A DNA stretch of 64,000 bases from Zopfochytrium polystomum (Eukaryota; Chytridiomycota; Chytridiomycetes; Chytridiales; Chytridiaceae), in the NCBI GenBank assembly GCA_025765615.1, contig JAIVFJ010000075.1, positions 214,438-278,437 on the forward strand. Direction: 5' to 3'. The notes below the pieces were generated by a model. That model saw nothing but the letters and a program-made list of their open reading frames with translations. It was not told the origin of the DNA and did no database searches. Position numbers and translations under genes: made by a program. Shown piece by piece: positions 10,710-22,250 of the stretch. Each line of letters opens with the position of its first letter. Within the stretch, counting starts at the first letter, position 1.

Positions 10710-11610
10710 CTATCCGGCAGAAGAAGCTGTGTTGTTCCGGGTCGGTTCTTGCAAGTAGTCGGACGGCGACACCTTCGTGATTGTGGGCTGCAACGGCGCG
10801 CCCTCGACCTCCACCATAACAATGTCGTCGCCGCAGCTGTTGCTGTCTAAGGTTGTGGCGAGCGGGGGCATTTGAGGGATACCACTTGTTGCGCTTGATT
10901 TCAGCAGAAGCCGTTCGCGCAGGGTTCTTTGGGCTCCTTGAGGGGCCAGGATGGCCTTATAATATCAGGCGTCCTGAAGTGTGAAGTGGTATGGAAAGGC
11001 AGACCGGTTTTTCAGCTTTGGGCGGGGAGAGGAAAAAGTACATGTAGGAGAAAAAGAAAAAACATAAACGAAACGGGTTAAGAAATTGATCGGAACAGTG
11101 GATCCCCCGGTCCCGCTCCCCTGATGTTCTTCCCCTTACCGGCCAGTTGCCTTTCACGCCTTCAAAGCGTTTCGCGACTTGCTGTAAGTCCTTTCTTGGC
11201 ATCCCTGCCAGCTCTGCTTCGCGAAATTCGCGCTTTGGCGGCTGGTCCGGTGTTGTGGCCTTTCGTCCTGCCGGGACAGACGACGTGAGCCACGATCTTT
11301 GTGGTGCCGTCACTTTGGTCTGTGCAAGTAGCTTTGAAGTTGTTGATGCTGCGGATGATGGTGCGGCCGTGGGCTTTCCACGGATGGCGGGAACTGGCAT
11401 TGCAGATCGATGTGCTAGCTGTTTGTGGAAGGGGCGAAGGGAGAAGGGGATTGGGGGGGGGGGGGGTAATGGGGAATCGCGGAGGGACCGTCCCTGCGGG
11501 GGGGTGGGCTGTACATCCGCAGGCAGAGCGGGGCTGCGCTCACCAACCATATCGCGCTTGCTGCTGTGCGATGGAGCGCTCAGCTGTGGCCTTCGATGGG
11601 CGGTCAGCAT
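10710..11610 (-). pseudogene. SAP-domain paralogue (copy C, frame broken in the SAP motif)
   Basis: The exon layout matches copy A: complement(10710..10973, 11140..11418, 11548..11610). Exon 1 reads MLTAHRRPQLSAPSHSSKRD. Exon 2 carries AHRSAMPVPAIRGK, a longer Ala/Ser/Thr-rich linker and MPRKDLQQVAKRF plus EGVKGNWP. In exon 3 the acceptor AG lies one base earlier than in A, and one base is missing in the segment equal to DIIKAIL (about 10958-10962). The frame therefore meets TGA after two codons and is then restored: KAILAPQGAQRTLRERLLLK, later CGDDIVMVEVE, ending at TAG 10710-10712. Either a pseudogene, an alternative splice I cannot see, or a sequence error. Amino-acid similarity continues well past the lesion, so decay is recent. 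Confidence 0.65.
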
Positions 11611-11613
11611 CTT

Positions 11614-11887
11614 TCAAACTGCAAAGGGTGCGGAGGGTGAGTTGAGGGCGTTTTCGTCTTCCCGCCCTCCACTGCTGGACTGGTTGGGCTTCGGCAGTTG
11701 GTCCGCCAGTGCTACCACCTTCGACCCCTTCCCTCGACTCTTTGTCGTTGGCGCCTGTCACAAATGATCGTAGCTGCACGACTAACTTCGGCGCATATTG
11801 ACTCACAACCTTTTGTACCTTCCCGGTCGTGACGACCTCCTCTGTGAGCCTGCGGAAAAGCGCCGCCGGGTTGACAGATAGAGACAT
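11614..11887 (-). CDS. Putative small Lys/Ser-rich protein
   Basis: The two-exon model is complement(11614..11754, 11807..11887), 73 residues, with a GTGAGT donor, a TGACAG acceptor and phase 0. It reads MSLSVNPAALFRRLTEEVVT, then a polar tail beginning APTTKSRGKGSKVVALADQL and ending with TGA only 3 bases before the ATG of SAP copy C. The unspliced frame is also open and gives an alternative C-terminus, so the intron is not certain. The segment could instead be an upstream exon of the neighbouring gene. No family recognised. Confidence 0.35.
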
Positions 11888-12134
11888 TAGGATGGGTGGC
11901 AGGCGATGGGGGGACACGGTGAAGCATGACCGTGGGAACCGCAGCCGCGGGGTGCAACGATCGACCTGAGTCGATCGGATTGTCCGAGTGATTTACTTTG
12001 CGGGAATGGCGATGAGTCCCGGCAGTATTTAAAGGAGTTTGAGATAATTAGTCCGTTTTTTTTGGGGGGGAACGAGGGACAGTGAGTTTTCATGTGCGCG
12101 ATGTGCTCATTTTACTAAAGAAATATTTCCTTAC

Positions 12135-12722
12135 TTCAATTTCGTCCTGCAGCGCCCGCACCCATCGTATGAGCGGGTCGACAATATCTTTGGTTTCCTC
12201 CTCCAAATGCAGGGCGATGCTCTATCTGCTCGTTAAAGGAGATTTCACCCACTCTTTCGTGTGTGTCTTGAGTGATGACGCGGCGGCGTCTAAGCACGAG
12301 TCAAACTCGCGGCGGAGATCGCCACGGCTGTTGCGGGGAGCGATGAGTATTTGATGGAGTGAGAAAAGTGGGTTGGCATGTGGAGGGAAGTGCGGTCGGG
12401 TTGTTGTGCTTGACAGTCGAGAAGAGCATCATCCTGATGTGAAGGACACGGGGCCAAAGCCCAGCGGACCGGATCTTAAGAATTGCACAACGAAACTCAC
12501 CGATCTTTTTGCGACTATCTTCAGCGATGGTTGCATTAGATCCGAAGCCAGCGGCGAATATGGGGTCGGCTAGAGCGGCCGAGGGACAACCGGCGGTAAC
12601 AGGGGGGAGCAGGGGTAACCCTGCGTTCTCCGCGTCGCGGGGTTTGCGCTGGGCGTCGGATGCCTTGAGGATCTTGTGTGACGACGCGTGGCGTGGCGTG
12701 GCGTGGCGTGGCGGTTTTGCAA
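12135..12722 (-). CDS. Putative multi-exon gene fragment with an in-frame TAG
   Basis: Two minus-strand segments look coding. One (12501-12722) encodes a polar stretch including HKILKASDAQRKPRDAENAG and DPIFAAGFGSNATIAEDSRK, then meets a GTGAGT donor. The second (12135-about 12350) encodes LRREFDSCLDAAASSLKTHT and, in the same frame, LHLEEETKDIVDPLIRWVRA, then ends at a GTAAGG donor. A TAG at 12222-12224 interrupts the second segment. The join between the segments is unresolved. The predicted product is helical and charged; no domain is recognised. It may be a pseudogene. Confidence 0.35.
12686..12712. repeat. GTGGC pentanucleotide repeat
   Basis: About five head-to-tail GTGGC units, lying at the 5' edge of the coding-like segment 12501-12722. 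Confidence 0.85.
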
Positions 12723-14357
12723 CTGGAGAAATCTCCGCCCTTGTTTATTTCACACTCAGCACGAGAAACCTCGCCAAGGTTACGATTAAGGCGTATGAGA
12801 GTCTGCTATTGCCCCAGCCGCAAGGAGCTGCACTCGATTATTTCTTCTGTAGCCTGCGATGCCGCTCTCCAGTGGCCAACTGCTGCTATTTCTCCTGATG
12901 ACCAACCTTTAGACGTCGAACACTTTGTTCCAAAAAAGGGGATGGCTGTGAAGGTCAGATCAGCTCGCTTGAGGCAACGTGTGGAATCACGAGAGAGTTC
13001 AAGTATCGTACAGTTTGTCCAGCCTCACGACCCCTTCCCAGCCGCTGTCCTCTGGTCACACCGCCAGCGTTCAACGCCCTTGCAGACTTCTTGGACACCG
13101 CCGACTTCGTCCGACCGCAAGATCTTCCCAACTCCCAATCCATAGGAGAATCGAGTTTTCTTCGATCGATGCGCATTCCTTCGATCGATGCGCATTCCTC
13201 TCTTGCGCAGCTCTCTGGCCCTACTTCAATCATTAGACTATACTTCCATCAAAGCCGGACAATCATCAGCAAACGAGCTCCCGGGAATGAGAAGTCGAAG
13301 CTGCCCGCGGATCGACGAAGGACAGTTTAGTTGGTTGGGCACCTTCACGTTGATCAGGGTTACCCTTGAAGGGATGCCACCAATGGAGCTGCCTAGTCAA
13401 ATCATTTCTCGACAGCTGGATTGGTATTCCCTTTCATGGAACAGTGAGACTGGTGTGGATTGGCGACAGGTTGCAGAAATAGGACAGGGACGAACTCTGG
13501 ACAACTTCAAGATGCTGAGCACAACAATTCACCTTGTGATTCAAGGCTCGGGTACCCCTGCACCGCGAGCTGGATATTCGACTGGCAGGCGAACTAATCT
13601 CAGGTGGTGCGTGAGGAAGATCGACGTTTTGGTTCGGAGTGCTCTCGCGCCGTCTGACAATAACACTTCCACTGTCTGCCCACCACAAAACAAATCGCCC
13701 CCATCGTCCCTCCCGCCACACTCGATCCTCACCTATTCCGCCACTATCTCCAAAAACTTCAGCACCACACCTTAAGCGGCCACCACCAGTCGTGCCGCTC
13801 CTCTTCCCGTGACAACCGCCATGCAGAACGCAGACGCGGAACATTGAAGCTTGTCGCGCTTTACGCTGTCGCTGCTGCGGTGCAAGTTGGAGAAATGGGG
13901 CGACGTTTGCGGAGGACCGCTCGCCGATCACGCGCTGGGAGAACCAGTGGTTTGCGGTAGAGAGGTCTCCGGGAGTTTCGCCATCTCCACAGTGCCAGAC
14001 GGACGGTCCCCTCGCTCTTTTCAACACCATGTTTCCCCCACTCCCCACCAAGAACCCCATCAGCTCGCCTATTTGGTGGAGAAGACGGCGAATGCGTGGG
14101 TTCGTGGCGTTCGTTGGATACAAACCAATGGCGAACAGCAGTCGTCGCTCGACGCTCTTTCAATATCGATCTATTCACGCCTCGCAGTCAACAACCCACC
14201 TCGCCGGCGCCTCCCAGCCCGGACCGGCACCTCCTCTTCATCCACAAATCCAAATTCAATGACCCCCACCAACGCCGCAGACGCCACATCGGCCGCTTCC
14301 GCTGCCTTCGCCGCCTCCTCCACAACGGCAGCAGCCGCAGTGGCAGCAGCAGCCTCT
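12723..14357. other. Unresolved stretch, overlapping frames on both strands
   Basis: Long frames overlap on opposite strands (13434-14123 minus, 13851-14774 plus), with no domain or paralogue to decide between them. A perfect tandem repeat of a 19-base unit TTCGATCGATGCGCATTCC occurs at about 13162-13199. No gene is called. Confidence 0.3.
13162..13199. repeat. Two tandem 19-bp units
   Basis: TTCGATCGATGCGCATTCC is repeated head to tail without mismatch. Confidence 0.85.
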
Positions 14358-14988
14358 TCAAATTCCATCCTGGCTCTCCCGCCCGTCCGACCTCCTAAAC
14401 CGCGCCTCGTCCTTGCGCACTTCCTCCGCCAGCATCGCGTCCAAATTCATGCCGTTGCGGTGCGAGTATCCGGCGGCACCCGCGACGGCGGCGAGAACGC
14501 GGCGACGGAGATCGTCGGCGGGAATTGGCGGAATGCGGCGGCCCAAGGGGAAAAGGTCCTCGATGGCTTCGGTGGCGGCGTCTTGAAGGAGGTGGACTCG
14601 CTCGCGGACCCACGGAATGTCGGGGAGGCTGGCGGCGACTTCTGTGAATGCGGCCGCGGGCAGCGCAGGCATGTTGATGTACGCCGAGCCTTGATAGTCT
14701 GGCTCCGGAAGATGGCCGAGGAGGGACAGGATCAACCGTTCGGTGAACTGTGGTGTTCGTATGAGGCTGCCTAATTTTTCGTCTTCGCGTTTCTCCTCTT
14801 TTTCCGCTTCCCTGCTCGAACCAATCTGTTGTGAACGCGGAAAAAATATAAAAAAGGGAGTGTTTTTAATTGCGGAGAACTTGACCCAAACTTTCCTCAT
14901 CCAGCTGCGGGGTGGTTTGGCTGGTAAAGACGTCATCTTGCTCTTCGTTTTTGATTTTTTGCCTCTTTCGTGGCATCTGAGTGCTCAT
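14358..14988 (-). CDS. Hypothetical charged nuclear-type protein
   Basis: The two-exon model is complement(14358..14825, 14881..14988), 191 residues, phase 0. Exon 1 begins MSTQMPRKRQKIKNEEQDD, containing a KRQKIK basic patch like a nuclear localisation signal. The intron ends in a good acceptor (TTCACAACAG), but the donor GTTCTC is weak. Exon 2 opens with a highly charged segment (SREAEKEEKREDEKLG), then amphipathic helices (FTERLILSLLGHLPEP; WVRERVHLLQDAATEAIEDL) and ends SQDGI. An alternative start at 14936 uses a different frame and an unspliced reading. A plus-strand frame overlaps but has a less protein-like composition. No family recognised. Confidence 0.45.
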
Positions 14989-15954
14989 CGCGACGGTTAG
15001 AACCATATTTATATCATTGTCGTAAATTAAGGTTCGTTTTGCGTACCATTTTCATCGGGCGTCTCTCTCCAAATTTCGCTTGGAACTTTCGACAGAGCCT
15101 GGGCCATCTTCAAAAAAATTGTGGGCTCTACTTGCAGAGATAAGAAGAGGTCATAATGTAATTGGGGGTGCTTTCTTACCACGACTGGAAGTGGCCTTCA
15201 GCCTTGCATACCAGGAATATTTCTCCAATAAATAGAAATCGCTCCAAGAGCTGATCTCACACTGATAGACTCGATCAACGAAAGTGCTCCAGAGGCGGCA
15301 AACCCGAAAATAAGAAGATCTTACGGAGCGAACGGTCTGCATCGTGATAGCAGCCGTCTGAGCTGAAGTGGTTTTGGGAAGGTATCCGTGCGTCGTCCAG
15401 CTGGCTTGGTGTGAGTGCGTCGGCGGCCGCTGGAAGCTGGCTTCCCCAATGAAAAACACTGGGGCAAGGCTCGGAAACGGAAGAGGGGATCGAAAGAACA
15501 TCGGGCACCGACCACGTGTGGGGGGAAAGGATGCAAAAGTCCGAGTTTCCGGAAAGAAGCAGCTCTGCCTGGCTCTAACCAACGGCGAAAGTCTTGGGTG
15601 CGAGCGGATGGCGCACTGGTCGAGGGGTAGCCGAGGGTCGGGGGATGTGTGCAAATTGTCCACTTTTGCAAGAACTATCAATAATTTTGCAAGGCCGTAA
15701 ATATTAGGAGGGAACCTCAAAGAGGGAAACACACAATTATACATAGCTCTTTGCAATGACCCCCCACCACATCTCCCATCAACATCAATAATCGTCTGGA
15801 TAAGTCGCCGGGACCGGCTGGAAGGGCGCGCTTTATAAAATACCGACCAGACGGGCGCAGGGTCTGCGTCGTCGTGCGTACTGATGCGAAAATATAGCAG
15901 GGATCAACGGCGGCTCATCCCGAACACGAAGTTGTCGCCGTGGTCGACCGCGCT
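14989..15954. other. Unresolved, one coding-like minus segment
   Basis: A minus-strand segment 15178-15345 reads an aromatic-rich stretch (SSYFRVCRLWSTFVDRVYQC) up to a GTAAGA donor, and 15047-15112 could be a short exon beginning MAQALSKVPSEIW. I could not connect them into a gene. Confidence 0.25.
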
Positions 15955-16095
15955 TCATGTGAAAGGGGAAACAAGGCCGCTTTGGTGCGTGCGAGAGAGG
16001 TGGACGTGCAATGTGGAGACCGTGTTTGCGAATCCGCTGATGGCCTCCAAGTGTGTGACAATGGTGTCGAAAGAGGTTGCTGCATTGGTGCTCAT
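15955..16095 (-). CDS. Putative 46-residue protein or exon
   Basis: The ATG frame encodes MSTNAATSFDTIVTHLEAIS, then a helical stretch and a stop after LVSPFT. The upstream frame stays open to 16284, so this may be a terminal exon. Not recognised. Confidence 0.25.
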   Translation of the reverse strand: MSTNAATSFDTIVTHLEAISGFANTVSTLHVHLSRTHQSGLVSPFT

Positions 16096-16884
16096 GGCGT
16101 TAAAGGCGGATATAGGCGAACCTTGTCGGAGGAAATAACGGAATTCTTTTCGTCTTTTTCGCCAAAAGGTGATGCGAAGGAATCGAGGGTGATAATTTCC
16201 TGTGGTAACTCGATCAAGCGATTGGCAGGGTCGACCACAGGAGCGACAACTCTGAATTTTGAAAGTGGAGGATAGAGTTTTCATGGCCAGTTAACGACGC
16301 GAACCGAGAAGAACAAATTGACCGCCTACACACACCTACTCAGAGGAAAAGGAACATACCACGAACGCAGTCAATCCTTCAGTAGCTGGCTAGCAGCACA
16401 CCACGGACTCGCCGGTACGCTGAATGTAGTCGGGCGGTACGTTACGACCAAGAAGTGGAAGGCCTAACACGCATCAACGGGAGTTTGGCTTCACGCTTTC
16501 TACCTCATGATGAACGGGCTGGCACTATTCCCACACTGGGCCTCAGCTGCAGTGGTGAGGGCTGTGCAGTGGGGTGGCAGGTTGTACAGCAAATGCTATA
16601 GCCCGCAATGGTGGCAGCAGTGCAGCTTGCTCCTATGCCCTCAACTACTCCACGGCTGCCTTTTTTTTTTGCAGTGCTGTGGTTGTTGGAAATGTTCCTT
16701 GATGAGGAACGTCTACAATGACCACAAGAAGACTTGAAAGAAAGTGAGGAAAAACAAGACAAGGAAGGCAGAAAAAGAGTAAGACAACAATGCCCAACCC
16801 TCCAGCTCAATTGATGATTTTGAATCAGATGGTAAGGGCTGCAGCTACGCACAGACACTCAAAGCCCCTTGCGATACCAAGACT
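16096..16884. other. No recognisable gene
   Basis: Only short frames. The last 350 bases may be the 5' part of the second copia-like fragment, but no motif is visible. Confidence 0.3.
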
Positions 16885-17530
16885 TCAATTCTTATGTTTG
16901 AGATCGAGCAACTTCAGTGAATGTTCATCCAAGGTCATGGCCAGGACTGACTTGATGAGTTTGTGCGCAAACTGCAGAGTAAACTGCACACAGACCTCTC
17001 GCATGGCTCAGCTCATAGCCGTTTTGGACCATTTCTGGCAGCACTTCAAAACAATGATGCCTGCTTCGATGATCTACAGAACATCATGGATGAGCTTACT
17101 GCTGTCTTGACTGCCCTTGAGGCAGATGAAGAGGAAAACTGAGGAACTGCTGCAACAACTGCAACTGGCGTCAAGGGGGGGCAACAACCACTGTGACAAC
17201 AATGACAACTGCAATGATAGACGTAACTGAAGTGACCACAACCAAGGGGGTCGCAATGATCTTGATCAAGCAGAATGAAACAGTTGCCAAGGAAGCAGTT
17301 ACAGGAATGGCAACAACAGGGGACGCAATGCACCCACAACAACCAAATCCACTCTTTCCCTTCGCAGTGGGGATAGGCCATGCTACTGGTGTGGTTACCA
17401 CAAGGCATACATTCACCACATGGAAACGGACTGCTGTGACTGCTGCAAGCTAGGAGCCACTCATAGGCTGGAGCCAAAGGCTACCTCAATCCGATGACAT
17501 CTTGGAAGAGTTGAAGGCACCCAGTGCGAG
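16885..17530 (+). mobile_element. Second copia-like gag fragment
   Basis: A diverged copy of the gag region at 2.0-2.6 kb. Shared protein segments include LDEFVRKLQSKLHTDL, FGPFLAALQNNDACFDDLQN and DELTAVLTALEADEEE, and the zinc-knuckle-like cluster WCGYHKAYIHHMETDC. Several in-frame stops and a shift interrupt it. It lacks the protease and pre-integrase parts and breaks off after about 650 bp. Confidence 0.65.
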
Positions 17531-17559
17531 TTCTGTGCAGAACAAATTGGTCGTCCACT

Positions 17560-18400
17560 CCGCAGTGTTCAGTCTCCATTTTTGCAGGTTGTGCCTTGTA
17601 TGTGCTAAAAGATTTTATCAAAATCCAACTACCAAAGCGCATGCACTAAGTGTGAAAACGCCGGGCAAGAATTGAGAGAAAGTCCACTCCCCTCCGAGCC
17701 GCAAGTCACAAAATGAAATTCTCTATGAAATAAATTGACTCAAGGGAATGTGTAGTCCTAGTTTCCCTGAGAGCGAAAATCTCACTCTGCATTCTTGTCA
17801 GTTAGGTCTCGAGATAGCGCGTCCTGTGCTGAAAGCTTTTATCAAAATCCCTCCGCCGACAGGCTGGCACTGAATGTGCGAGTCCTGAACGAGAATAGAG
17901 AGAAGCCCCCTTCGCGCGAGAACTTACCCACCATCCACCGAGCCATCAGCCGCAAAATCATAATGACATAAAGGGATATGCACAATGAAATGCACTTCGC
18001 TTGGCATTCCGCATCATTCTGTCCAATTTCTTGTCCGTTTCAAGCATAATTCCGCGTCTCTATTTTTGCCACTTCACGTCTTCTGAGATGAGATTGCGCG
18101 TGGGTTTAGTGCTGAAGACTTGTCTCAAAAAATACTTTCTCAAAATCCTCGCTCTTCCAATAGAAGCCCCCATCGCAAAAAAATGGAGTGCGAAGGACAA
18201 TTTCCACTCACTCGCTACCTGTCGCAAAACCATAATCGCAGTGGAACAAATTGGTTATGGGGGATAGAACCGCATTTCGGTCTATTTCTCCGCATATTTC
18301 TGTCCATATTCTTGTCAGTTCACGTTTTTAAGGTGAAGAACGAAGCCTCCATTAAGATCCTCCTACCAAAGCGCTCACTGATTGATAGTGTGATTTATGG
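17560..18400. repeat. Degenerate tandem array, ~230-280 bp period
   Basis: About four diverged units. Landmarks repeat in order: a TTTTATCAAAATCC-like core (about 17612, 17838, 18145 and a weaker form near 18352), a CCAAAGCGC block (17633, 18366) and a CGCAT..TTCTGTCCA..TTCTTGTC block (18007, 18291, partial at 17787). The fragment directly follows the second gag relic, so it could be its non-coding tail or LTR-derived. No frame is maintained across units. Confidence 0.5.
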
Positions 18401-21116
18401 ACGTGGATGGAAAGCGAGTAAGAGACTGGAATTTTGCCTGGTTGCCCATCGATCAGTTTTAGCTCCATAGCAGCCGCCATCTGATTTCACCATGACACAA
18501 TGATTCAGAGCCCGTGGGAAAAAATTCGCCGACAAGGGGGTTCCAAATTAATTCTCGAGAGAGGCATAGCGATGACCACAAGTAAGAAGATCCCACTGAT
18601 GGGAGTATCAGGCTGTCTCGCCTTCTGAAAATGTCGTCCAAGAAAGAATCACTCTTCGTAAAAATAAGCTTCGTACAGTTGGAAGCCCAGCCGCAGTGCG
18701 ATCTCCATTTCCGGACAACTCCGATACTCACAGTTGATCAGGAAGTGGGAGCGCGGAAGCACCAAAGAAGGAAATGGAACGAATTTATTTGCGGCCATCA
18801 AGTATGAGCTCAAAATCTGTTGGCAAACATCAGTAACTGAAACACCCGACTTCGTCAGTCTTTACCTGAAAACAAAGGCACCGTTTTGAGCTCATCGTGA
18901 TCGCCGCCTCCTTCGACAAGGGGCAGCGTCGCTCGAGGCAAGACCTTCCTTGTCGCCCTGGGAGACAACTCGCGATCGCTCTGAAAGTAATTCATGATCA
19001 GTGAAAGTCTCCACAAAGTCTCGAGCAAGGGGAAACGGTGAAACCAGTGTCGAAAGGCGCGGGTGCGACAAGAGAAATCGCGATCGGCCTACCTTGCACT
19101 TTCACCTCCCACGCAACCTCAGACTCTTTTTTTTCTTTTGCCTCACGGCACATCTTGCGGATCAGACGGGCGGTTCACACTACACGTAAGACGGCACAAA
19201 ATGAAAATGACAACGACAATCGACCATTCCGAGAATTTTGAAGGACGGCAAGTCGCCTCTGACGATAACTCATCGGCGCAGCATGAGCTGGCCACAAAAT
19301 AGTGGATTTGGTCCTGGCTGCCGTTGGCGAACAATTGGGAAGATTCTCGATTAACACCTTCGAATATCCTTCAATCGATGGAATCGAGTCGACTTGGGGG
19401 TGGCCTGGGGGTGGCCTTGCTTCAATTCTTATGAAGCATCGTCAACTTCGCCTAAACTTCGTGCCGCTATCCGTGTAGCTTCGGCTTCTCGTTCTCGTTC
19501 TCGATAGGTGCTCACCCAAGGGTAATCGTGTTGTGAACCATTGGTTGTCACCAACCTCAATAGAGGAGCTCATCATTGACTGTCACTGCCCATCCTTTGA
19601 GACTCCCCATTGATGAGGTGAGTCGGACAGCACCTCCATAAAGCTTCTTGGGTCTTTAAATGAAGGCTGGATGGATCGATGCTCCGATCCCGAGATCGCG
19701 GACAAGACAGTCCGATACCGATCCGCAAAGAGATGCGAGTCCTCGGACGACGAAGGTTGCCCGCTCTCGCGTTTCAGTTGCGATGGACTGGTATTCCTGC
19801 CGCTGAGCGAAGTCGTGTTCGGATTGGATATGCGATGGGTGGTTTCTGTGGCAGCAACGTGAGGCTGAACATGCTGGCTGGGGGGGGGCGATGAAAAGTG
19901 AAGCTAGTGCCTCATGGAGGAGGGCGGGAGCATCTAATAGTTTAGATCATCACGAAACGAGTCGGCGTACTAGCGAGAGCCTGCCAGCAGCAGGGCTCGC
20001 TCAGGCAACAAGGCGCCGTGCAGAGTGTCGACGATTTGACCCTTCCATCGCGTAGTTTGAGGTTGTGGTGATACTAGCGGGGAGGGCGAGTGGGCTGGGG
20101 GGGTGGGCGTTGGGGGATGGAAAGGTAGGCTGGAGCCGCAGCAAAGGGAGAGTCTGCTTGACGACGGCGACGACTGGTGGGGGTTGGCAACTTACCCAAA
20201 GCACGGAGGCGGTCTGCTGGGACTGCGTAGAGACGAACGAGGCGCTGTTGACTGCTGTGGCTGCCCACGCTGATTGTCCATCGCGCACTGGCAGGCAGAG
20301 GCCAGCATCCAAATGATATAAGCGGCATCCCTCCCCGGTCCTTTAATTCAAAACAACGTCTGGAAACACAAAGGCCATGGCGAGACTTATATGAAACACA
20401 CGAAAGTCGGATAGTTGCGAACTACGGGATCCGCTTTATAGATGTGAGTAACGCGTCAGAATCCTCCCCTTCCCCCCTCCCCCATCCCGCCCCCTCCCAG
20501 TGTGCACCAGTGCAGCCTCAGTGTGGATGAGCGCACTCGGGGAATCGGTGGATAATGAAGTAACCCCTCTTCAAACCAAGCCGACCAAGCCTGTTTTAAC
20601 CAGGGCGATAGTGGCCTCCCCCCGCTACACTCCCACCCCACCCACTACCAGAAGAGTTTTGCACGGTGGGATTCAATCGAACTCGGCCGGCGAGCGGCGC
20701 GCCGTGCGAGTGGTGAGTACGAAGAGTTTCTTGGTTATTGAGCAAGCATTTGGGTTTCTTTCTCAGCGTTTGGGTCGTTATTGTTACGATACATAACTGA
20801 GCAGTGCCGCACTTTGTTATGAAAGCGGGGGTCTGCGTCAGTCAGTCAGTCTCAGGACAAATCATTGTTTGTGTCGATGGTCCATCACACGTCTCCCACG
20901 CCACACCGCGTCGCAGCAACGTACGCTCGGCGGAGCTCAGGGCGGGTGACGGGGTGCTGCAGCGCCGGCTTGGACGCGTGCAGTTTGAGTAACCGAAACG
21001 TGACAGAGGCTTTTCGGTTGAGGTTGGGGCGGGGTTGCGACCCTGCTGGATGAAGCATCGAGCTCACGCCAGATCTCCGATAAATTCGAGGCTGCTTCGC
21101 GCCCTACTCATCGTTA
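18401..21116. other. No confident gene
   Basis: Many short frames of 60-100 codons overlap on all strands. I found no domain, paralogue or convincing exon chain. Confidence 0.3.
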
Positions 21117-21122
21117 TTTTCA

Positions 21123-21633
21123 GGGTCTCGAGCAGTTCCGCCCGCTGCAACCAACTAAGGCCAGGCCCGCTTGGACGCTCTGGCGACGAAACGTTTTGGA
21201 ATCGGTGATTGTTCCCCCCATTCCCTACCCTTCCCACTATCACTCACAAAGCCCCGTCAACTCTGCCTCGTCGTCAACCTCAGGCTGCTGGATTCGGGCA
21301 TCACTGGACAGAAACGCTCGTGTTGAGGCACCTGTCGGAGCAACTGGACTCCTGCGACAACAGCGCCGAAGGAAGGTGAACTGAAAGAAGGTGGGTGCCA
21401 GAAGATCTCTCGGTCGTCGCGCGCTCACACTCTGTTCCGAATCCTCTCTCTCATCAGAGCGGCTGATGCAAGCGCGATGGTCAGGAGGCTGGTGCCAACA
21501 GCGCAATGCGTCCGATGGGTTGTTGCTTCCAGCCTGGCCACTAGTCCCACCGCTAACCCCCCACCCATCCTCAAAGCCGACCAACGTAACGCTGAGATCG
21601 ACAGTCTCATTGGTACGCCGGATGAAATGCCCC
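21123..21633 (+). CDS. Putative multi-exon gene, incomplete
   Basis: A chain of plus-strand segments is bounded by splice-like sites. Segment 1 (acceptor TTTTCAG at 21122, donor GTGATT) encodes LEQFRPLQPTKARPAWTLWR. Segment 2 (acceptor CTCAG near 21282) encodes HHWTETLVLRHLSEQLDSCD and reaches GTGAAC. Two short segments may follow near 21460 and 21599. No ATG or stop is fixed and no domain is recognised. A 220-codon minus-strand frame overlaps and is the main alternative. Confidence 0.25.
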
Positions 21634-22178
21634 AAAAGCGCGGTGCGGTTCCGAAGCTTATATCCTCCTTTCGGCTCTCTGCACGATCCAAGAGAATTCC
21701 CAGAGATCGGTGTCCAAAGTGCTTCCATTTCTCGTCTGGACTGGATATATTGACCGAACAACGTGGGCAACACACTTTGGACTGGCGAACGGAGATCCAC
21801 TCTCAATGTATCAAGACTGGACACCTTGCTTAGCAGCAGTGGTAGAGACACGTTTGCGAATTTTTCACCTCTACTCCGACCCCGCCCGAGCTCGCCTTTC
21901 AATGGACACGATTGACAGGGACAACGCCCTTCCTGCCTTCCGTCAGGGCCCGGACAATTCGCTGGAAGGACAGCACTTGGTCCACGTTTCCAGCCGTATG
22001 GTTATGCTAAGCTTCTGCATAGTCCCCAACTGAAACTTTACCCTCACCTTTTCCTCGCCCCTTCTCTCTTCTCGAGGCAGACTCAAGTTTGGAGAGAACA
22101 ATCTTTCGCGTGTCTGGAAACCAGGGGAAGTGCAGAGTCTGCAGCCGTATTCCGCGAAGTTTGCCTACACAAGTATCG

Positions 22179-22250
22179 GGAAGAATTTCGCTTTACATTC
22201 GTTCATCCAGCAAGTATCTGAACGAATTTCGCTTTGCATTCGTTCATCCA
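22179..22250. repeat. Two tandem ~38-bp units
   Basis: GAATTTCGCTTT(A/G)CATTCG plus TTCATCCAG is present twice in tandem. Confidence 0.75.

Noticed and set aside
13851..14774. 307-codon plus-strand open frame
   Set aside because: Overlaps the better-supported two-exon minus-strand model at 14358-14988; its Ala-rich part follows from GCC/GCA repeats.
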